Of a stretch of DNA of 64,000 nt, positions 52,515 to 61,751 are shown piece by piece (the first letter of the stretch is position 1; each line of letters starts with the position of its first letter). A program made the translations under genes and the position numbers. Source of the stretch: Salinibaculum sp. SYNS191 (lineage in GTDB: Archaea; Halobacteriota; Halobacteria; Halobacteriales; Haloarculaceae). The notes beneath the pieces are model-generated. The model was given only the letters and a program-made list of their open reading frames with translations, did no database searches and was not told the origin of the DNA. The stretch spans positions 3,224,001-3,288,000 of the forward strand of contig NZ_CP147838.1 of assembly GCF_037338445.1 (NCBI RefSeq), read 5' to 3'.

Positions 52515-54644
52515 TCAATCATCGGCCGCGTTGACGGACTGGCTTTTCTCTATCAGCTCGCGGGCTGCGTTGATGACAGAGCGCGCCTCTTCGGCGGATG
52601 CAGTGCCAGGCGCGAACGCGACTTGTTCGAAGCTCTCGGTGATGGCTTCTAGCCGTGATGCGTCGCTCTCGTCGACCCAGCCAGCCTCTCGTATCTCGCT
52701 GAAAAATTCTCGGTGAGTCTGTGCTGAGTTTCCCGTCTCGAACGAATCCCGAAGCATGCCGTATGCGCTCATCACGGCTGCCCGGTACTCTCCCCGGTCG
52801 AGTAATTGCTGTGCGCTTTCCAGGTTGGTCTGTGACTCACTCACTTCTGTCTCTGCTTCGACAGCAGGTTCCTCACCCTCAATCTCGGTCGCCTCTGGCT
52901 GGTCGCGACGAGTCCACACGGCGAATCCAAGCGAGCCAAGAACCAGTAGCCCACCACCAACTGCCCAGACCAGCAGGTCCGCTCCACCACTGTTGGGCTG
53001 TCCAGGACCGCCACCACCACCAGCACCATTCTCTCCACCGTTTCCAGCAGAGCCGTTTCCTCCCTCGCTCGATTGTCCTCCGCTTGTTCCATTCGCGACT
53101 GTAATCCCCTCTATGAGGACCTGCTGTTGTGTGGCCTGAAGGTTCGTCCCGCTACCGCGGTACCGTGCTGTCAGTCTGAGTGGGCCAGAACGGTTTGCGA
53201 GAGCACTCGATACGGTCACAGTCGTGTCGAACTGACCGTCACCGCCTGTTCGTACACGTTCAACGTTCGAGCCATTGATCGAGACAACGATGGGCTCACC
53301 TGGCACAGTCAGCCCCTCTCGGGTCTGCAGGGCGCCAGAGAGAGTGATGTCTCGGTTCGAGTGGCTTGCTTCGAGCGTCAACTTGGTCGCTGTCTCACGG
53401 ACGGTCACCTCTGTCGACGCAGGTTGTGCAACGATTGTACTGTTCGGGAGAGCGATTTGTGCTTCGAGAGACCTCTTGCCTGGGGGAACTGTGGCGCCGA
53501 TTGTGTTGGCTGTCGATCCCGTCCCGTCCGCTCCTGTCTGGACTGTCGCCAGCGATACGTTTCCGATCGTGAGGTCAATCGGCATCGAACTGATTGGCCG
53601 CTCATTTGCCTCCAGGCGCACCGTTACATTACTGGGCGTGGCGAATCGTAGCGGCGACGCAACTCGCTCGATCGAGAGCGTTGCGGTTGTCTGCTCGACC
53701 GCCAGTGTGACTGCATCCTGAGAGCCCAGATATTCCGATGTCGCATTCGGTACGTACCGAGCCGTCACTGTGGTCTCTGCGCTCGGACTCGTTCGTGGCC
53801 GGTAGACCGTAGTGAACGTGCCGTTCGTATCCGTCTTCAGAACACGGACCGTATCCTGAATCCGCAGGCCAATCGTCCGATTCCCGAGGGCGGAACCAGT
53901 TTCGTCGACCAGGGTGCCAGAGATCTCTGCCGGCTCCAGATACGACGCTGTCGAGCGATTGACCGACAGCGCAAGCCGCGTGTCGACGAACACCTGATTG
54001 ATGATGGCGCTTCGCTGGTCTGTGACGTTCCGCTGTAACTCGTCGAGAGACTGCCTCGCGCCAGTGAAATCAGTCCCTGTCTGTCTCGAAAGCAGTGCAT
54101 ACAGGTCGGATAGCTCTCCGATCCCTTGCTCGATTTCACTCCAGAGGTCAAGCAAACGGCGAGCCAGTGTCCGTGCCCGGGATTCGTTCCCGGCCTCTCG
54201 CGCCTGTTCGTACTGTTTCTGGACGCGATTGAACTCCTGTGTTTTGTTCACTAGCTCTTTTTGCTGTGTTTTTGCCTCCTCGAACGACTCGCTCGTGTTG
54301 TCGTCGTCAGTATCATCGGTTTCTCCTGCGACATCGACGAACTGGTCCAGGCGGTCTTCGAATTCCTCGCCCAATAGAGAGTCCGCGAGTTCGTACTCCC
54401 CCTGACTGAGTTGTATCGAACTGTCTTGGAGTCGTGAACCGAGTCGGTTCGTCAGCCAATTCTGTACCGATTGTGTATCCCCGTCTTCCGACACTGCCGA
54501 CGGGCGTTCGTGATGCGTCGTCGTGTTCGTGGTATTGTCGGCCGTCGCTGCAGCGCCAACCCCACTGGCGACGACCAGTGCGAGACAGAGTCCCCCCACA
54601 ATGAGTGCAAGCAGAGAAAGTGACCAGTGTGGGGGACGTGCCAT
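52515..54644 (-). CDS. secreted/anchored Ig-like protein with cytoplasmic DUF4129
   Basis: The 709-residue protein has a Sec signal (LSLLALIVGGLCLALVVASG) and a coiled-coil-prone extracellular helix region (EAKTQQKELVNKTQEFNRVQ near 125-144). Three to four Ig/carboxypeptidase-like units (EISGTLVDETGSALGNRTIG; DITLSGALQTREGLTVPGEP), a Gly/Ser linker, one span (LLVWAVGGGLLVLGSLGFAV) and a C-terminal DUF4129 domain (AAVMSAYGMLRDSFETGNSA) follow. DUF4129 proteins occur with MoxR and DUF58 genes. The Ig-like part outside and DUF4129 inside suggest a receptor-like link between the envelope and that machinery. Confidence 0.85.
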   Translation of the reverse strand: MARPPHWSLSLLALIVGGLCLALVVASGVGAAATADNTTNTTTHHERPSAVSEDGDTQSVQNWLTNRLGSRLQDSSIQLSQGEYELADSLLGEEFEDRLDQFVDVAGETDDTDDDNTSESFEEAKTQQKELVNKTQEFNRVQKQYEQAREAGNESRARTLARRLLDLWSEIEQGIGELSDLYALLSRQTGTDFTGARQSLDELQRNVTDQRSAIINQVFVDTRLALSVNRSTASYLEPAEISGTLVDETGSALGNRTIGLRIQDTVRVLKTDTNGTFTTVYRPRTSPSAETTVTARYVPNATSEYLGSQDAVTLAVEQTTATLSIERVASPLRFATPSNVTVRLEANERPISSMPIDLTIGNVSLATVQTGADGTGSTANTIGATVPPGKRSLEAQIALPNSTIVAQPASTEVTVRETATKLTLEASHSNRDITLSGALQTREGLTVPGEPIVVSINGSNVERVRTGGDGQFDTTVTVSSALANRSGPLRLTARYRGSGTNLQATQQQVLIEGITVANGTSGGQSSEGGNGSAGNGGENGAGGGGGPGQPNSGGADLLVWAVGGGLLVLGSLGFAVWTRRDQPEATEIEGEEPAVEAETEVSESQTNLESAQQLLDRGEYRAAVMSAYGMLRDSFETGNSAQTHREFFSEIREAGWVDESDASRLEAITESFEQVAFAPGTASAEEARSVINAARELIEKSQSVNAADD

Positions 54645-54801
54645 TCGTTACTGGATTAGGGCTACGAACCCTCGTGTAAATAGATTGCTGAAAAGAGGCC
54701 GGCTGCCTTTCGTCGTTGATCCGCCCCGTCGAGGGGCCGCTCTGGTGGCGGTGACCAGTCGAACCGGAAAATACAATTAGAGTGACTGACCTGTTTTTCG
54801 T

Positions 54802-56220
54802 GTGCGAGTCACCTATCGGTTCTGGACACTCTCAGCGCTGGGTGCTGGTCTGGCGTTCTGGGGTGTCGTTATCTCGGCTCCGAGTCTCGTCGTCGGGGCT
54901 GGCGCGCTCGGTGGCTGGGTACTCCTCGCTCAGTATCGCTTCTCGACTCGACTCAGACAGGCGCTTTCGGACCTGACCGTCGAACTCTCTGTCGAGCGGG
55001 GAACGCTGACTGCCGAAGAATATCGGTCGGTGACGCTCTCTGCTGCGGGCGAGTCACACGGCGACCTTGGTATCGACATTACCGGTTCCCTCCCAGTCGG
55101 TGTGGGCGGTGAGATGCCAACGCTTTCGCTCTCTGATGAGGCTCGTTCGGACACGAGCGCTGCGTTGTACTGGCCAGTTGCCGGTGAGTTTACCTTCGAG
55201 CAACCTCAGGTTACGTTCTCCGACCGATATGGGCTGTTCACACAGCGTGTTTCCCATGGAAAGAGCCCGACTGTGCGTGTCGAGCCACGAGCCCCCCGTG
55301 ATATCCACGTCGGGCAGGCAGGCGACCGCCAGGTGACTGGCTTCGGCGAACACGAAACGGGGGACGCAGGGACGGGAATCACGCCGTCTGACGTCCGGAA
55401 GTACGTTCCTGGCGATACGGTCAGTCGCATCGACTGGAAAGCAACTGCCAGGTTAGCAGAGCCGCATATCCGGGAATTCGAACTCGAGACCGACAGGGAT
55501 ACGAAAATCTTCCTCGACCATCGCGCCAGTACGAACAGTGGTGAACCCGGGCGAACCAAACTCGACTATCTCCGACAGATAGCGCTGGCAATCGTCAACA
55601 GCGGCGCCGAATACGGTGACCCGATCGGGTGTTATACGGTCGGCAACGAGGGCATCACCGCACAGTTCGAACCTGTGACCACCGAGACGAGTATCGCTTC
55701 GATTCGAGCGACCCTCGTCGAGTTGTCGACGACATCGTCGTCGCAGCCGCCCGCTCCCGTCACGTCATCATCGAACGCTCGGGCGCGAGCGGAGGCGCTT
55801 GCAGCCGAAGACTCGTCGTTTGCGAGAACACTGACGCCCTTTTTCAGTGACCAACAGCAGTACGTCCGGCGAGTCAAGAACCGGCCGCTCTTTGCAGCGC
55901 TCACACTCTCACAGCAGAGTGGGTCGGAGTGGTCAGTCATCTTGACCGACGACACCGCGCGTTCTGAACTCCGTGAGTCGGTCAAACTGGCTCGCGAGAG
56001 CGGTGGCTACGTGACGGTATATCTGACACCTTCGGTGCTCTTTCGTACGAGTACAGTTCGCGATGTCGCGACAGCGTACGAACAGTACGTCGAGTTCGAA
56101 GCCTTCCGTCACGAGCTCGACTCTCTCGAGCGCGTGAGCGCCTTCGAAGTCGGCCCTCGGGACCGATTACAGATGTTGCTCCAACACGGCCGCTCACGCA
56201 GGCAGGTGCTGCAGACATGA
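54802..56220 (+). CDS. DUF58 protein (MoxR partner)
   Basis: The 472-residue protein starts at GTG 54802. Two N-terminal spans (FWTLSALGAGLAFWGVVISA; VVGAGALGGWVLLAQ) are followed by an extracellular-type beta domain and the DUF58 core. The core is marked by DVRKYVPGDTVSRIDWKATA near residue 205 and EFELETDRDTKIFLD with a von Willebrand-like fold. A cytoplasmic region then extends to the end. DUF58 proteins act with MoxR ATPases and transglutaminase/DUF4129 proteins in assembly of complexes. The next gene starts within its stop (ATGA, 56217), and a third follows with overlap, giving a three-gene operon. Confidence 0.85.
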   Translation: MRVTYRFWTLSALGAGLAFWGVVISAPSLVVGAGALGGWVLLAQYRFSTRLRQALSDLTVELSVERGTLTAEEYRSVTLSAAGESHGDLGIDITGSLPVGVGGEMPTLSLSDEARSDTSAALYWPVAGEFTFEQPQVTFSDRYGLFTQRVSHGKSPTVRVEPRAPRDIHVGQAGDRQVTGFGEHETGDAGTGITPSDVRKYVPGDTVSRIDWKATARLAEPHIREFELETDRDTKIFLDHRASTNSGEPGRTKLDYLRQIALAIVNSGAEYGDPIGCYTVGNEGITAQFEPVTTETSIASIRATLVELSTTSSSQPPAPVTSSSNARARAEALAAEDSSFARTLTPFFSDQQQYVRRVKNRPLFAALTLSQQSGSEWSVILTDDTARSELRESVKLARESGGYVTVYLTPSVLFRTSTVRDVATAYEQYVEFEAFRHELDSLERVSAFEVGPRDRLQMLLQHGRSRRQVLQT

Positions 56221-56705
56221 GTGTCACAACTGATGTGTCTCGGGGCGACCTGCCGGCACCGGGTCTCTCGCTGCAAGCCGGGATTGCACTTCTCGCGACC
56301 TCGATCGTATTCTGGGTTCTGGCAGGGCTGGCTGGACTCGTCGGCGGGCTGGTTCTCGGCGTTGCCACGCTTGCACTCCCGAGAGTTTTCTTCTTCGCAC
56401 TCGGCCAGCTCTTGGTGGCGACTTTCCTCCCATCGGACCCAGCAGTCATGACGCTCGTACTGAGCGAAATTCCCCTCGTTGGACTCCAGTTCTCGGGCAG
56501 CTCTGGTCAGTCTCTCGTTTCGCTGTCGACACTCACCACGCTCGTCGTCGGTGGGGGCTCGCTTCTCGCTGGCGCCCTCGTGGTTAGGGCCGTCTCCCCG
56601 CTCTGGATGAGTGCAGCCCTGATCATTGGTCTCGTCGCGATTGTCAGCTATGGAATTCATCGATACACCCTCGTCACACTCGGAGTAGTACCCAATGAGC
56701 AGTGA
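56217..56705 (+). CDS. membrane protein of the DUF58 operon
   Basis: The 162-residue, very hydrophobic protein has about five spans (AGIALLATSIVFWVLAGLAG; LGVATLALPRVFFFALGQLL; and a final LIIGLVAIVSYGIHRY), a polar N-terminus and a short C-terminal tail. It overlaps the DUF58 gene by four bases and the next gene by 11, so it is translated in one chain of coupled genes. No family with known activity is recognised. By context it belongs to the MoxR/DUF58 membrane assembly. Confidence 0.8.
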   Translation: MSVTTDVSRGDLPAPGLSLQAGIALLATSIVFWVLAGLAGLVGGLVLGVATLALPRVFFFALGQLLVATFLPSDPAVMTLVLSEIPLVGLQFSGSSGQSLVSLSTLTTLVVGGGSLLAGALVVRAVSPLWMSAALIIGLVAIVSYGIHRYTLVTLGVVPNEQ

Positions 56706-57588
56706 GAATCCAACGCAATTGCAGCAGGATGGGCAAGACACAGAGCAGACTGTGTCGGCGGGCAGTGCTTCGACCAGCGAGACGGACGAAGCGTTGCTTG
56801 CCGAAGTCGAGATTCTCCGTGAAGAGAACCAGCGATTGCGCGAGGCGTACGTCCAGGCTCAGCGGAGTCACTACAGACGAACCGCTCTCGGATTTGGTCT
56901 GCTGGGTCTCCTGGCTACTCTCGGAGCGATTGTTTTCCCGGTCGTCGAGACGGTGTTACTCGCACTCGGGGCAACTGGCCTGTTCGCTGCAGTCTTGACG
57001 TACTATCTGACCCCCGAGCGTCTCGTCTCCGCACGCGTCGGGTCCGCAGTACACCACAGCGTTGCGTCGACGCTCGATACGCTCATCGAAGAACTCGGAC
57101 TCACACGAACGCACGTGTACGTCCCACTGGGCGATGACAGTATCCAGGTTCGATTGTTCGTCCCCCAGTCAGATGAGGCCGCTCTCCCCGACGAGTCCCA
57201 CCTTCGGTCTGTCTTCGTGGTCTCTGACAGTGCAACCCAGCGCGGTGTCACGCTCGAACCTGTTGGGGAAGGCCTGTTCTCCGAATTCGAGCGTGCCGTG
57301 ACCGGCTCGGTCGGGCAATCTGTCGGGGAGCTCATGCCCCAGCTCGTCGACGGCCTCGCCAAGCAATTCGAAATCGTCGATGGCATCCGCTATGAACACG
57401 AAACGGGCGATACCAGAGTCACTGTCGAAGTCGAGGGGAATGCCTACGGCCCGCTCGACCGGTTCGACCATCCCGTTGTCTCCTTTCTCGCAGTCGGTCT
57501 CGCCCATGGACTCGCGAAACCCATCCACGTCGAGACGGTCGATACGGAGACTCGTACTGTCGTCTTTGCGTGGCACTCTACGCAGTGA
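56695..57588 (+). CDS. coiled-coil membrane protein of the DUF58 operon
   Basis: The 297-residue protein has an acidic N-terminus, a short coiled coil (LAEVEILREENQRLREAYVQ near residues 35-54), two spans (LGFGLLGLLATLGAIVFPVV; VLLALGATGLFAAVLTYYL) and a soluble C-terminal domain of about 190 residues (TRTHVYVPLGDDSIQVRLFV; RVTVEVEGNAYGPLDRFDHP). It is the last gene of its operon and converges with the moxR gene, the stops being two bases apart. No known domain is recognised. Haloarchaeal homologues accompany DUF58 genes. Confidence 0.8.
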   Translation: MSSENPTQLQQDGQDTEQTVSAGSASTSETDEALLAEVEILREENQRLREAYVQAQRSHYRRTALGFGLLGLLATLGAIVFPVVETVLLALGATGLFAAVLTYYLTPERLVSARVGSAVHHSVASTLDTLIEELGLTRTHVYVPLGDDSIQVRLFVPQSDEAALPDESHLRSVFVVSDSATQRGVTLEPVGEGLFSEFERAVTGSVGQSVGELMPQLVDGLAKQFEIVDGIRYEHETGDTRVTVEVEGNAYGPLDRFDHPVVSFLAVGLAHGLAKPIHVETVDTETRTVVFAWHSTQ

Positions 57589-57590
57589 GT

Positions 57591-58601
57591 CTACTGGGGC
57601 CCATCGTCGCTGCCCGCGGGTGCTGGAGCCGCAACGGTCTCAGATGCCGTCTCTGCAACACCGCTCGGTGGAACGATTTCGTCGAGAATATCAGTGATAA
57701 TCTCCCGTGGGGAGACATTACTGAGTCGTGCATCAGTGTTCAACACCAGCCGATGCACGAGGACGGGAACAGCAAGCGCCTTGATGTCGTCCGGGATGAC
57801 GTACTGTCGGTCGTGAATGGCCGCCCGGGCCTTTCCTGTCTGCAAAAATGCCAACGAGGCCCGCGGTGATGCTCCATACTCCACATCAGGATGCGAGCGC
57901 GTTGCCTCGACTAAATCGATGATGTAGTCTCTGACGCTCTCTTCGACGTGAATGTCGCCGACGATGTCCCTCGCAGCGTCGAGGTCTTGCTGTGCGACGA
58001 CCTGACTGACCGTCCCCGGGTCGAGAGTGGGTTGTTCGTCGAACCGATCGAGAATCGTTTGCTCTTCGGTGCGTTTCGGCACATCGACCGTGAGCTTGAG
58101 CTGGAAGCGGTCCCGTTGTGCTTCTGGGAGTTCGAACGTGCCGTCCATCTCGATTGGGTTCTGGGTTGCGATGACCATGAACGGCTCTGGGAGCTTTAGC
58201 GTCTCCCCTTCGATGGAAACGTGCCGTTCCTCCATCGCTTCGAGCAGCGCACTCTGTGTCTTGGGGGTTGCACGATTGATCTCGTCTGCAACAACGACGT
58301 TTGCGAAGACTGGTCCGCGCTGGAGTTCGAATTCACCCGTCTGCTGGCGATAGACTGTCGTTCCCGTGATATCTGCAGGGAGGATATCCGGAGTCATCTG
58401 AATCCGATTGTACTCGAGACCGCTAGCGCGGGCGAAGACGTTCGCAAGGGTCGTCTTCGCAACGCCAGGCACCCCTTCCAGCAAGATATGACCGCCAGTC
58501 AAAAGTGATACAGTGAGATGTTCGACTAACTCCTCGTGCCCGACGATAATCGTCGAGATTTCATCGTAGATCGCATCGTACAACTCCCCAGGCTCACTCA
58601 T
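57591..58601 (-). CDS. moxR: MoxR family AAA+ ATPase
   Basis: The 336-residue ATPase has Walker A LEGVPGVAKT at residues 41-50, Walker B VVVADEIN near 102-109, sensor 1 in MVIATQNPIEMDGT, and PEAQRDRF before the arginine finger region. MoxR proteins are chaperone-like ATPases that mature or assemble complexes, here probably those containing the DUF58 and DUF4129 proteins at the membrane. The start at ATG 58601 gives the usual short N-terminus; five residues more would be possible from 58616. It overlaps the end of the DUF4350 gene by eight bases and so is coupled to it. Confidence 0.9.
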   Translation of the reverse strand: MSEPGELYDAIYDEISTIIVGHEELVEHLTVSLLTGGHILLEGVPGVAKTTLANVFARASGLEYNRIQMTPDILPADITGTTVYRQQTGEFELQRGPVFANVVVADEINRATPKTQSALLEAMEERHVSIEGETLKLPEPFMVIATQNPIEMDGTFELPEAQRDRFQLKLTVDVPKRTEEQTILDRFDEQPTLDPGTVSQVVAQQDLDAARDIVGDIHVEESVRDYIIDLVEATRSHPDVEYGASPRASLAFLQTGKARAAIHDRQYVIPDDIKALAVPVLVHRLVLNTDARLSNVSPREIITDILDEIVPPSGVAETASETVAAPAPAGSDDGPQ

Positions 58602-59664
58602 CGTTTCTTCCCTCACCGTTTCGCGGCATAATACTTTGTGCTACGCGCTCAACTCGCTGTTCGTCCCAGTCTGGATACTTCGCCTGCAAACTCTCTTTGA
58701 GAGCCCCGCTGTCGACCGCGCGTCTTTCGGGAACCTCTGCAGACAGCGAAATCCTCCGTCCAAGACGGCGTGTATAGCCCAGTAGTCCCCTCCACTTTCC
58801 AACCATGGCGAGTAACAGGCCCCCGCCTAATAACTGGGCGACCGTCGACTCTCGGAGGAGCATGAGCAGTCCAACGAGGGGAGGCACTCCTCCGGAGTGT
58901 GAGACATCGAGCACTGACCGGTTGTGCCGGTCGACGAGATTCTGGACGAACTCTCGGTTGTCCGGCTGATCAAGCATCGTGTTGATGAAGATGCTCGGGT
59001 CGCTGACGGCAAGCAACTCACCCTCCCCGATTTGCTCCCTCGAGACAACTGGATGCTGTCTCAGCGTCTCCGTACTGTTCAGTTCTCCATCGCGGTTCAG
59101 ATCCAGATACGCATACGAAGACGTCCGTACGAGGACGGTGCTCTCGTTGCCTGCCAACTGAAGGCTCGATGGATAGTTCAATGTCAGCTGTGATATATTG
59201 TTCGTGTAATTACTGCTCGTAACATTCGGGGCAATGGGGAGTGCAGGACTTCGATAGTATTCTTGCTCGTCACGCACTGGCACATTCGTGATGCGAGTAG
59301 ACGTGCCCAGCCCTCGAAGCAGTTGATTCGTACTCCCGTCGAAATCACCTGCAACGACGAGTGTTCCTCCGCGCTGGATGAATTGGCGAATCGTAGCGAC
59401 GTCGGTCGTCGAATAGGGTTCAGCGGGTGAAATTACGAAGCCGATTGTCCCCGTTGCTGTGTCCGACTCGTAGGACTCGGTATTCTGGATGACTGATGTC
59501 TCATCCGCGAACGATTCGCCCATTGCTCGCAAATCTGAAGTACCTTCCCACGAGGGGTTGTACGACCCAAATGCGGTACCCGAGATACTGGCCGCAACGA
59601 GCAAACTTGCGACGACAACCACGCCGAAGCCAGCGAGAACCAGTCGTGGGTACGACAGCCTCAT
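58594..59664 (-). CDS. DUF4350 protein
   Basis: The 356-residue protein has an N-terminal span (LVLAGFGVVVVASLLVAASI) and an extracellular domain carrying the DUF4350 pattern (TIGFVISPAEPYSTTDVATI; FIQRGGTLVVAGDFDGSTNQ; LLAVSDPSIFINTML). A second hydrophobic segment near 262-290 and a basic cytoplasmic tail follow. DUF4350 has a glutamine-amidotransferase-like fold and is regularly found beside moxR, DUF58 and DUF4129 genes. Its start directly abuts the stop of the small membrane gene upstream and its end overlaps moxR, so the three genes form one operon. Confidence 0.85.
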   Translation of the reverse strand: MRLSYPRLVLAGFGVVVVASLLVAASISGTAFGSYNPSWEGTSDLRAMGESFADETSVIQNTESYESDTATGTIGFVISPAEPYSTTDVATIRQFIQRGGTLVVAGDFDGSTNQLLRGLGTSTRITNVPVRDEQEYYRSPALPIAPNVTSSNYTNNISQLTLNYPSSLQLAGNESTVLVRTSSYAYLDLNRDGELNSTETLRQHPVVSREQIGEGELLAVSDPSIFINTMLDQPDNREFVQNLVDRHNRSVLDVSHSGGVPPLVGLLMLLRESTVAQLLGGGLLLAMVGKWRGLLGYTRRLGRRISLSAEVPERRAVDSGALKESLQAKYPDWDEQRVERVAQSIMPRNGEGRNDE

Positions 59665-59940
59665 TTAGAGTACCCCCTCAGGGAGGATTGCCAGCACACG
59701 CCTGATAACGATATAGCCGAATCCAATCAGGCCGAGCAAGATTATCCACCGAAGTCGTCGCCGCCAGTGAGGAGTAACTGCGAATGGTGCAGTTAGTTCG
59801 ACGATGACCAGGAATCCAATGAGTGAGATGACGAAAAAGAGCTCGAGTGAGAGGGCTTCCAGCAGCGTCAGCGACAGGATACCCAACAGCATCCACACCA
59901 CCTGCCCGATGATGAATCGCTGACGCTGTTGACTCGTCAT
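59665..59940 (-). CDS. small membrane protein leading the moxR operon
   Basis: The 91-residue protein has three hydrophobic stretches (VVWMLLGILSLTLLEALSLE; LFFVISLIGFLVIVELTA; WIILLGLIGFGYIVIRRVLA). It is the first gene of the leftward operon: its TAA immediately precedes the ATG of the DUF4350 gene with no gap. Its own ATG faces an A/T-rich promoter region. No domain is recognised. Confidence 0.75.
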   Translation of the reverse strand: MTSQQRQRFIIGQVVWMLLGILSLTLLEALSLELFFVISLIGFLVIVELTAPFAVTPHWRRRLRWIILLGLIGFGYIVIRRVLAILPEGVL

Positions 59941-60125
59941 TGACGCTGTATAATTTATCTGCTGACTTAATCACTAGTTTTTCGTCTGGGACATATCTTC
60001 CACAACTTTAATCATATATTGATTACAACAGTAATCCAACTCAATACAAGTCTGTATCAAGATTTGACCAATTCAAAATCTTTATATCATTTCTTATTAT
60101 TTTTATATATACAACAACTTACATT
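59941..60125. promoter_or_regulatory. A/T-rich divergent promoter region
   Basis: An unusually A/T-rich 185-base gap separates the leftward moxR operon from the rightward VWA gene. TATA-like elements are TTTATATC (60081-60088) for the rightward gene and ATAATTTATC on the other side (59950-59959). The composition contrasts sharply with the neighbouring genes. Confidence 0.55.
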
Positions 60126-60902
60126 ATGTGGAACGACTTAACAGAAGATGTTCAAAGCAGGCCGTTCGGGCTCATTCCACTCTTATCTACCACTGATATG
60201 TGTATCCGCCACGAGGCACAGTCGGGGACTCTCTCGCTCTGTGACAGCACGTTCGACTGTTCGATTCGGCTGTCGCCCTTGCTCTCTGAATCGAACTCGG
60301 TTTCAGACCTCATCTCTCGAGAGATACGTGTCCACCGGCCGCAGTTCGAGATTATCCTACTCATAGACCTTTCGTCATCTATGGAGCTCCCGCTTACCCA
60401 TTCGCTTTCTCACTCTACCCAGCGTGATGGGCTTGATGAGTCCCAACCGAAGAAGGTTGAACTGATTTCCGATTTCGTCATGCAGGCGATTCAGGGATTG
60501 CAGGCTCACGACAAAGTGGCCGTTGCAACTTACAACACGTCAGTCGATGTGCTTCAAGAACTGTCTGAAGTCAAATCGCTCGTGCGTGACGACCTCGAAC
60601 AGAAAATCTCTGCGATGGAACCGTCAGGTGGCACAGACATCAGTACTGCGCTCAGTGCTGGCGAAGAACAGTTTATCGACCCCGACATAGCTCCAAAAGG
60701 TATCGAAAGACGAATACTCTTGCTGACGGATACTCACCCCGTATTGAATACTGAGATTGATTCAAATATCTCTCAAACTATCGAACGTCTAGCAGACTAT
60801 GGAATATTCAGTACTATAGGGACACTCGGTGTTACGATCGAGCAGAAGTCAGTCGCCGACTTCAAATCCGTCTCTGGCGGCGAACTCTTCGAAATATCGT
60901 AA
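60126..60902 (+). CDS. von Willebrand factor A domain protein
   Basis: The 258-residue soluble protein has a short N-terminal part and a VWA domain from about residue 73. The metal (MIDAS) motif is DLSSSM (near 81-86), completed by GGTDISTAL (near 167) and LLTDTHP (near 201). No signal or membrane segment is present, so it is cytoplasmic, unlike most VWA surface adhesins. Metal-dependent binding to a partner is expected. A/T-richer codon use than the surrounding envelope genes is noticeable. It is followed by the RdfA-like and Sph-like genes in the same direction and may belong to that system. Confidence 0.85.
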   Translation: MWNDLTEDVQSRPFGLIPLLSTTDMCIRHEAQSGTLSLCDSTFDCSIRLSPLLSESNSVSDLISREIRVHRPQFEIILLIDLSSSMELPLTHSLSHSTQRDGLDESQPKKVELISDFVMQAIQGLQAHDKVAVATYNTSVDVLQELSEVKSLVRDDLEQKISAMEPSGGTDISTALSAGEEQFIDPDIAPKGIERRILLLTDTHPVLNTEIDSNISQTIERLADYGIFSTIGTLGVTIEQKSVADFKSVSGGELFEIS

Positions 60903-61043
60903 CTCGCGTTTCGTCGCCGGCTCGACCTTCCACAGCTGTCCTGCTGTGAGGTCGTCCGTGAGTCCGCCCGACGTCTCCATTGCACCAAGCGATGAGGTCG
61001 GCTGACCCACGCCACTGAAGTAGCAACTTCTCCAACGGGGTAT

Positions 61044-61661
61044 ATGAACTCCAGTCCCTCGCCGAAAAACAAGGTTGCCGAGGTAATCCGACGCCGACAG
61101 ATGGAGCCGCTCTCGGATGAACTCGAACGCAGGTGGGTCGGTGAAGACGGTCAGGATGCAAGCGTTCGTGAGCTCACACAGTTTTTCAACCAACGAGTGT
61201 TAGAGAGTGCACTCGGGGAGACAGGAGTCATTCCCTTGGAAGGTGAACTCGAAAATACGTACCGGCTCCTGAGTGAAGATGATTCCTCCGAGACTATAGC
61301 GCTCCAGGTCAAGGAGCGCTTTGGATTGTCAGACGGAGAAATTCAGGCAGTTAAAAAAGATTTCGTTTCTCACCAAACCATGTATCGCTACCTTACAAAT
61401 GTACGAGAGATTACCAAAGCCTCGACAGATTCGTCTCTTTCAGACCAAATTCAATCGGTGAAACGCACAGCACAAAAAATCCAGAGCCGCCTGACAACAG
61501 TTGTCACTGACAACTTAGAGTCTCTTTCGAAGAAGGAAGGCTTCTACGTCGGAGATTTCGATGTCACTGTTTCGGTGACTGTAACCTGCCGACAGTGCAA
61601 TACCAGCAGAAGCTTACTCAGTATCTTAGATGATAATGGGTGCGAGTGTAAATCAGAATAA
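61044..61661 (+). CDS. RdfA-like (rod-determining factor A family) protein
   Basis: The 205-residue protein has an N-terminal helical region (KVAEVIRRRQMEPLSDELER), a central segment LENTYRLLSEDDSSETIALQ, a helix-turn-helix-like LKERFGLSDGEIQAVKKDF-type stretch (near 90-110) and a C-terminal Cys cluster (CRQC near 182 and CEC at 201-203). In haloarchaea this protein is annotated as RdfA. In Haloferax volcanii that family is required for rod shape, and genes of the family often precede an SMC-related gene, as here. The family assignment rests on recognition and context, not on a search. It probably acts with the ATPase downstream. Confidence 0.65.
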   Translation: MNSSPSPKNKVAEVIRRRQMEPLSDELERRWVGEDGQDASVRELTQFFNQRVLESALGETGVIPLEGELENTYRLLSEDDSSETIALQVKERFGLSDGEIQAVKKDFVSHQTMYRYLTNVREITKASTDSSLSDQIQSVKRTAQKIQSRLTTVVTDNLESLSKKEGFYVGDFDVTVSVTVTCRQCNTSRSLLSILDDNGCECKSE

Positions 61662-61751
61662 ACTTTTCGACGTAATCAGTTATTAAAAGTGATAGTACTC
61701 TAAACTCTAACATGAACTGACAAAGCAATTAAACGGGGGGATAACGTTACT

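Noticed and set aside
60849..61193. A 114-codon reverse frame between the VWA and RdfA-like genes
   Set aside because: It overlaps both genes heavily. Only a short stretch looks protein-like, and it has no promoter or motif.
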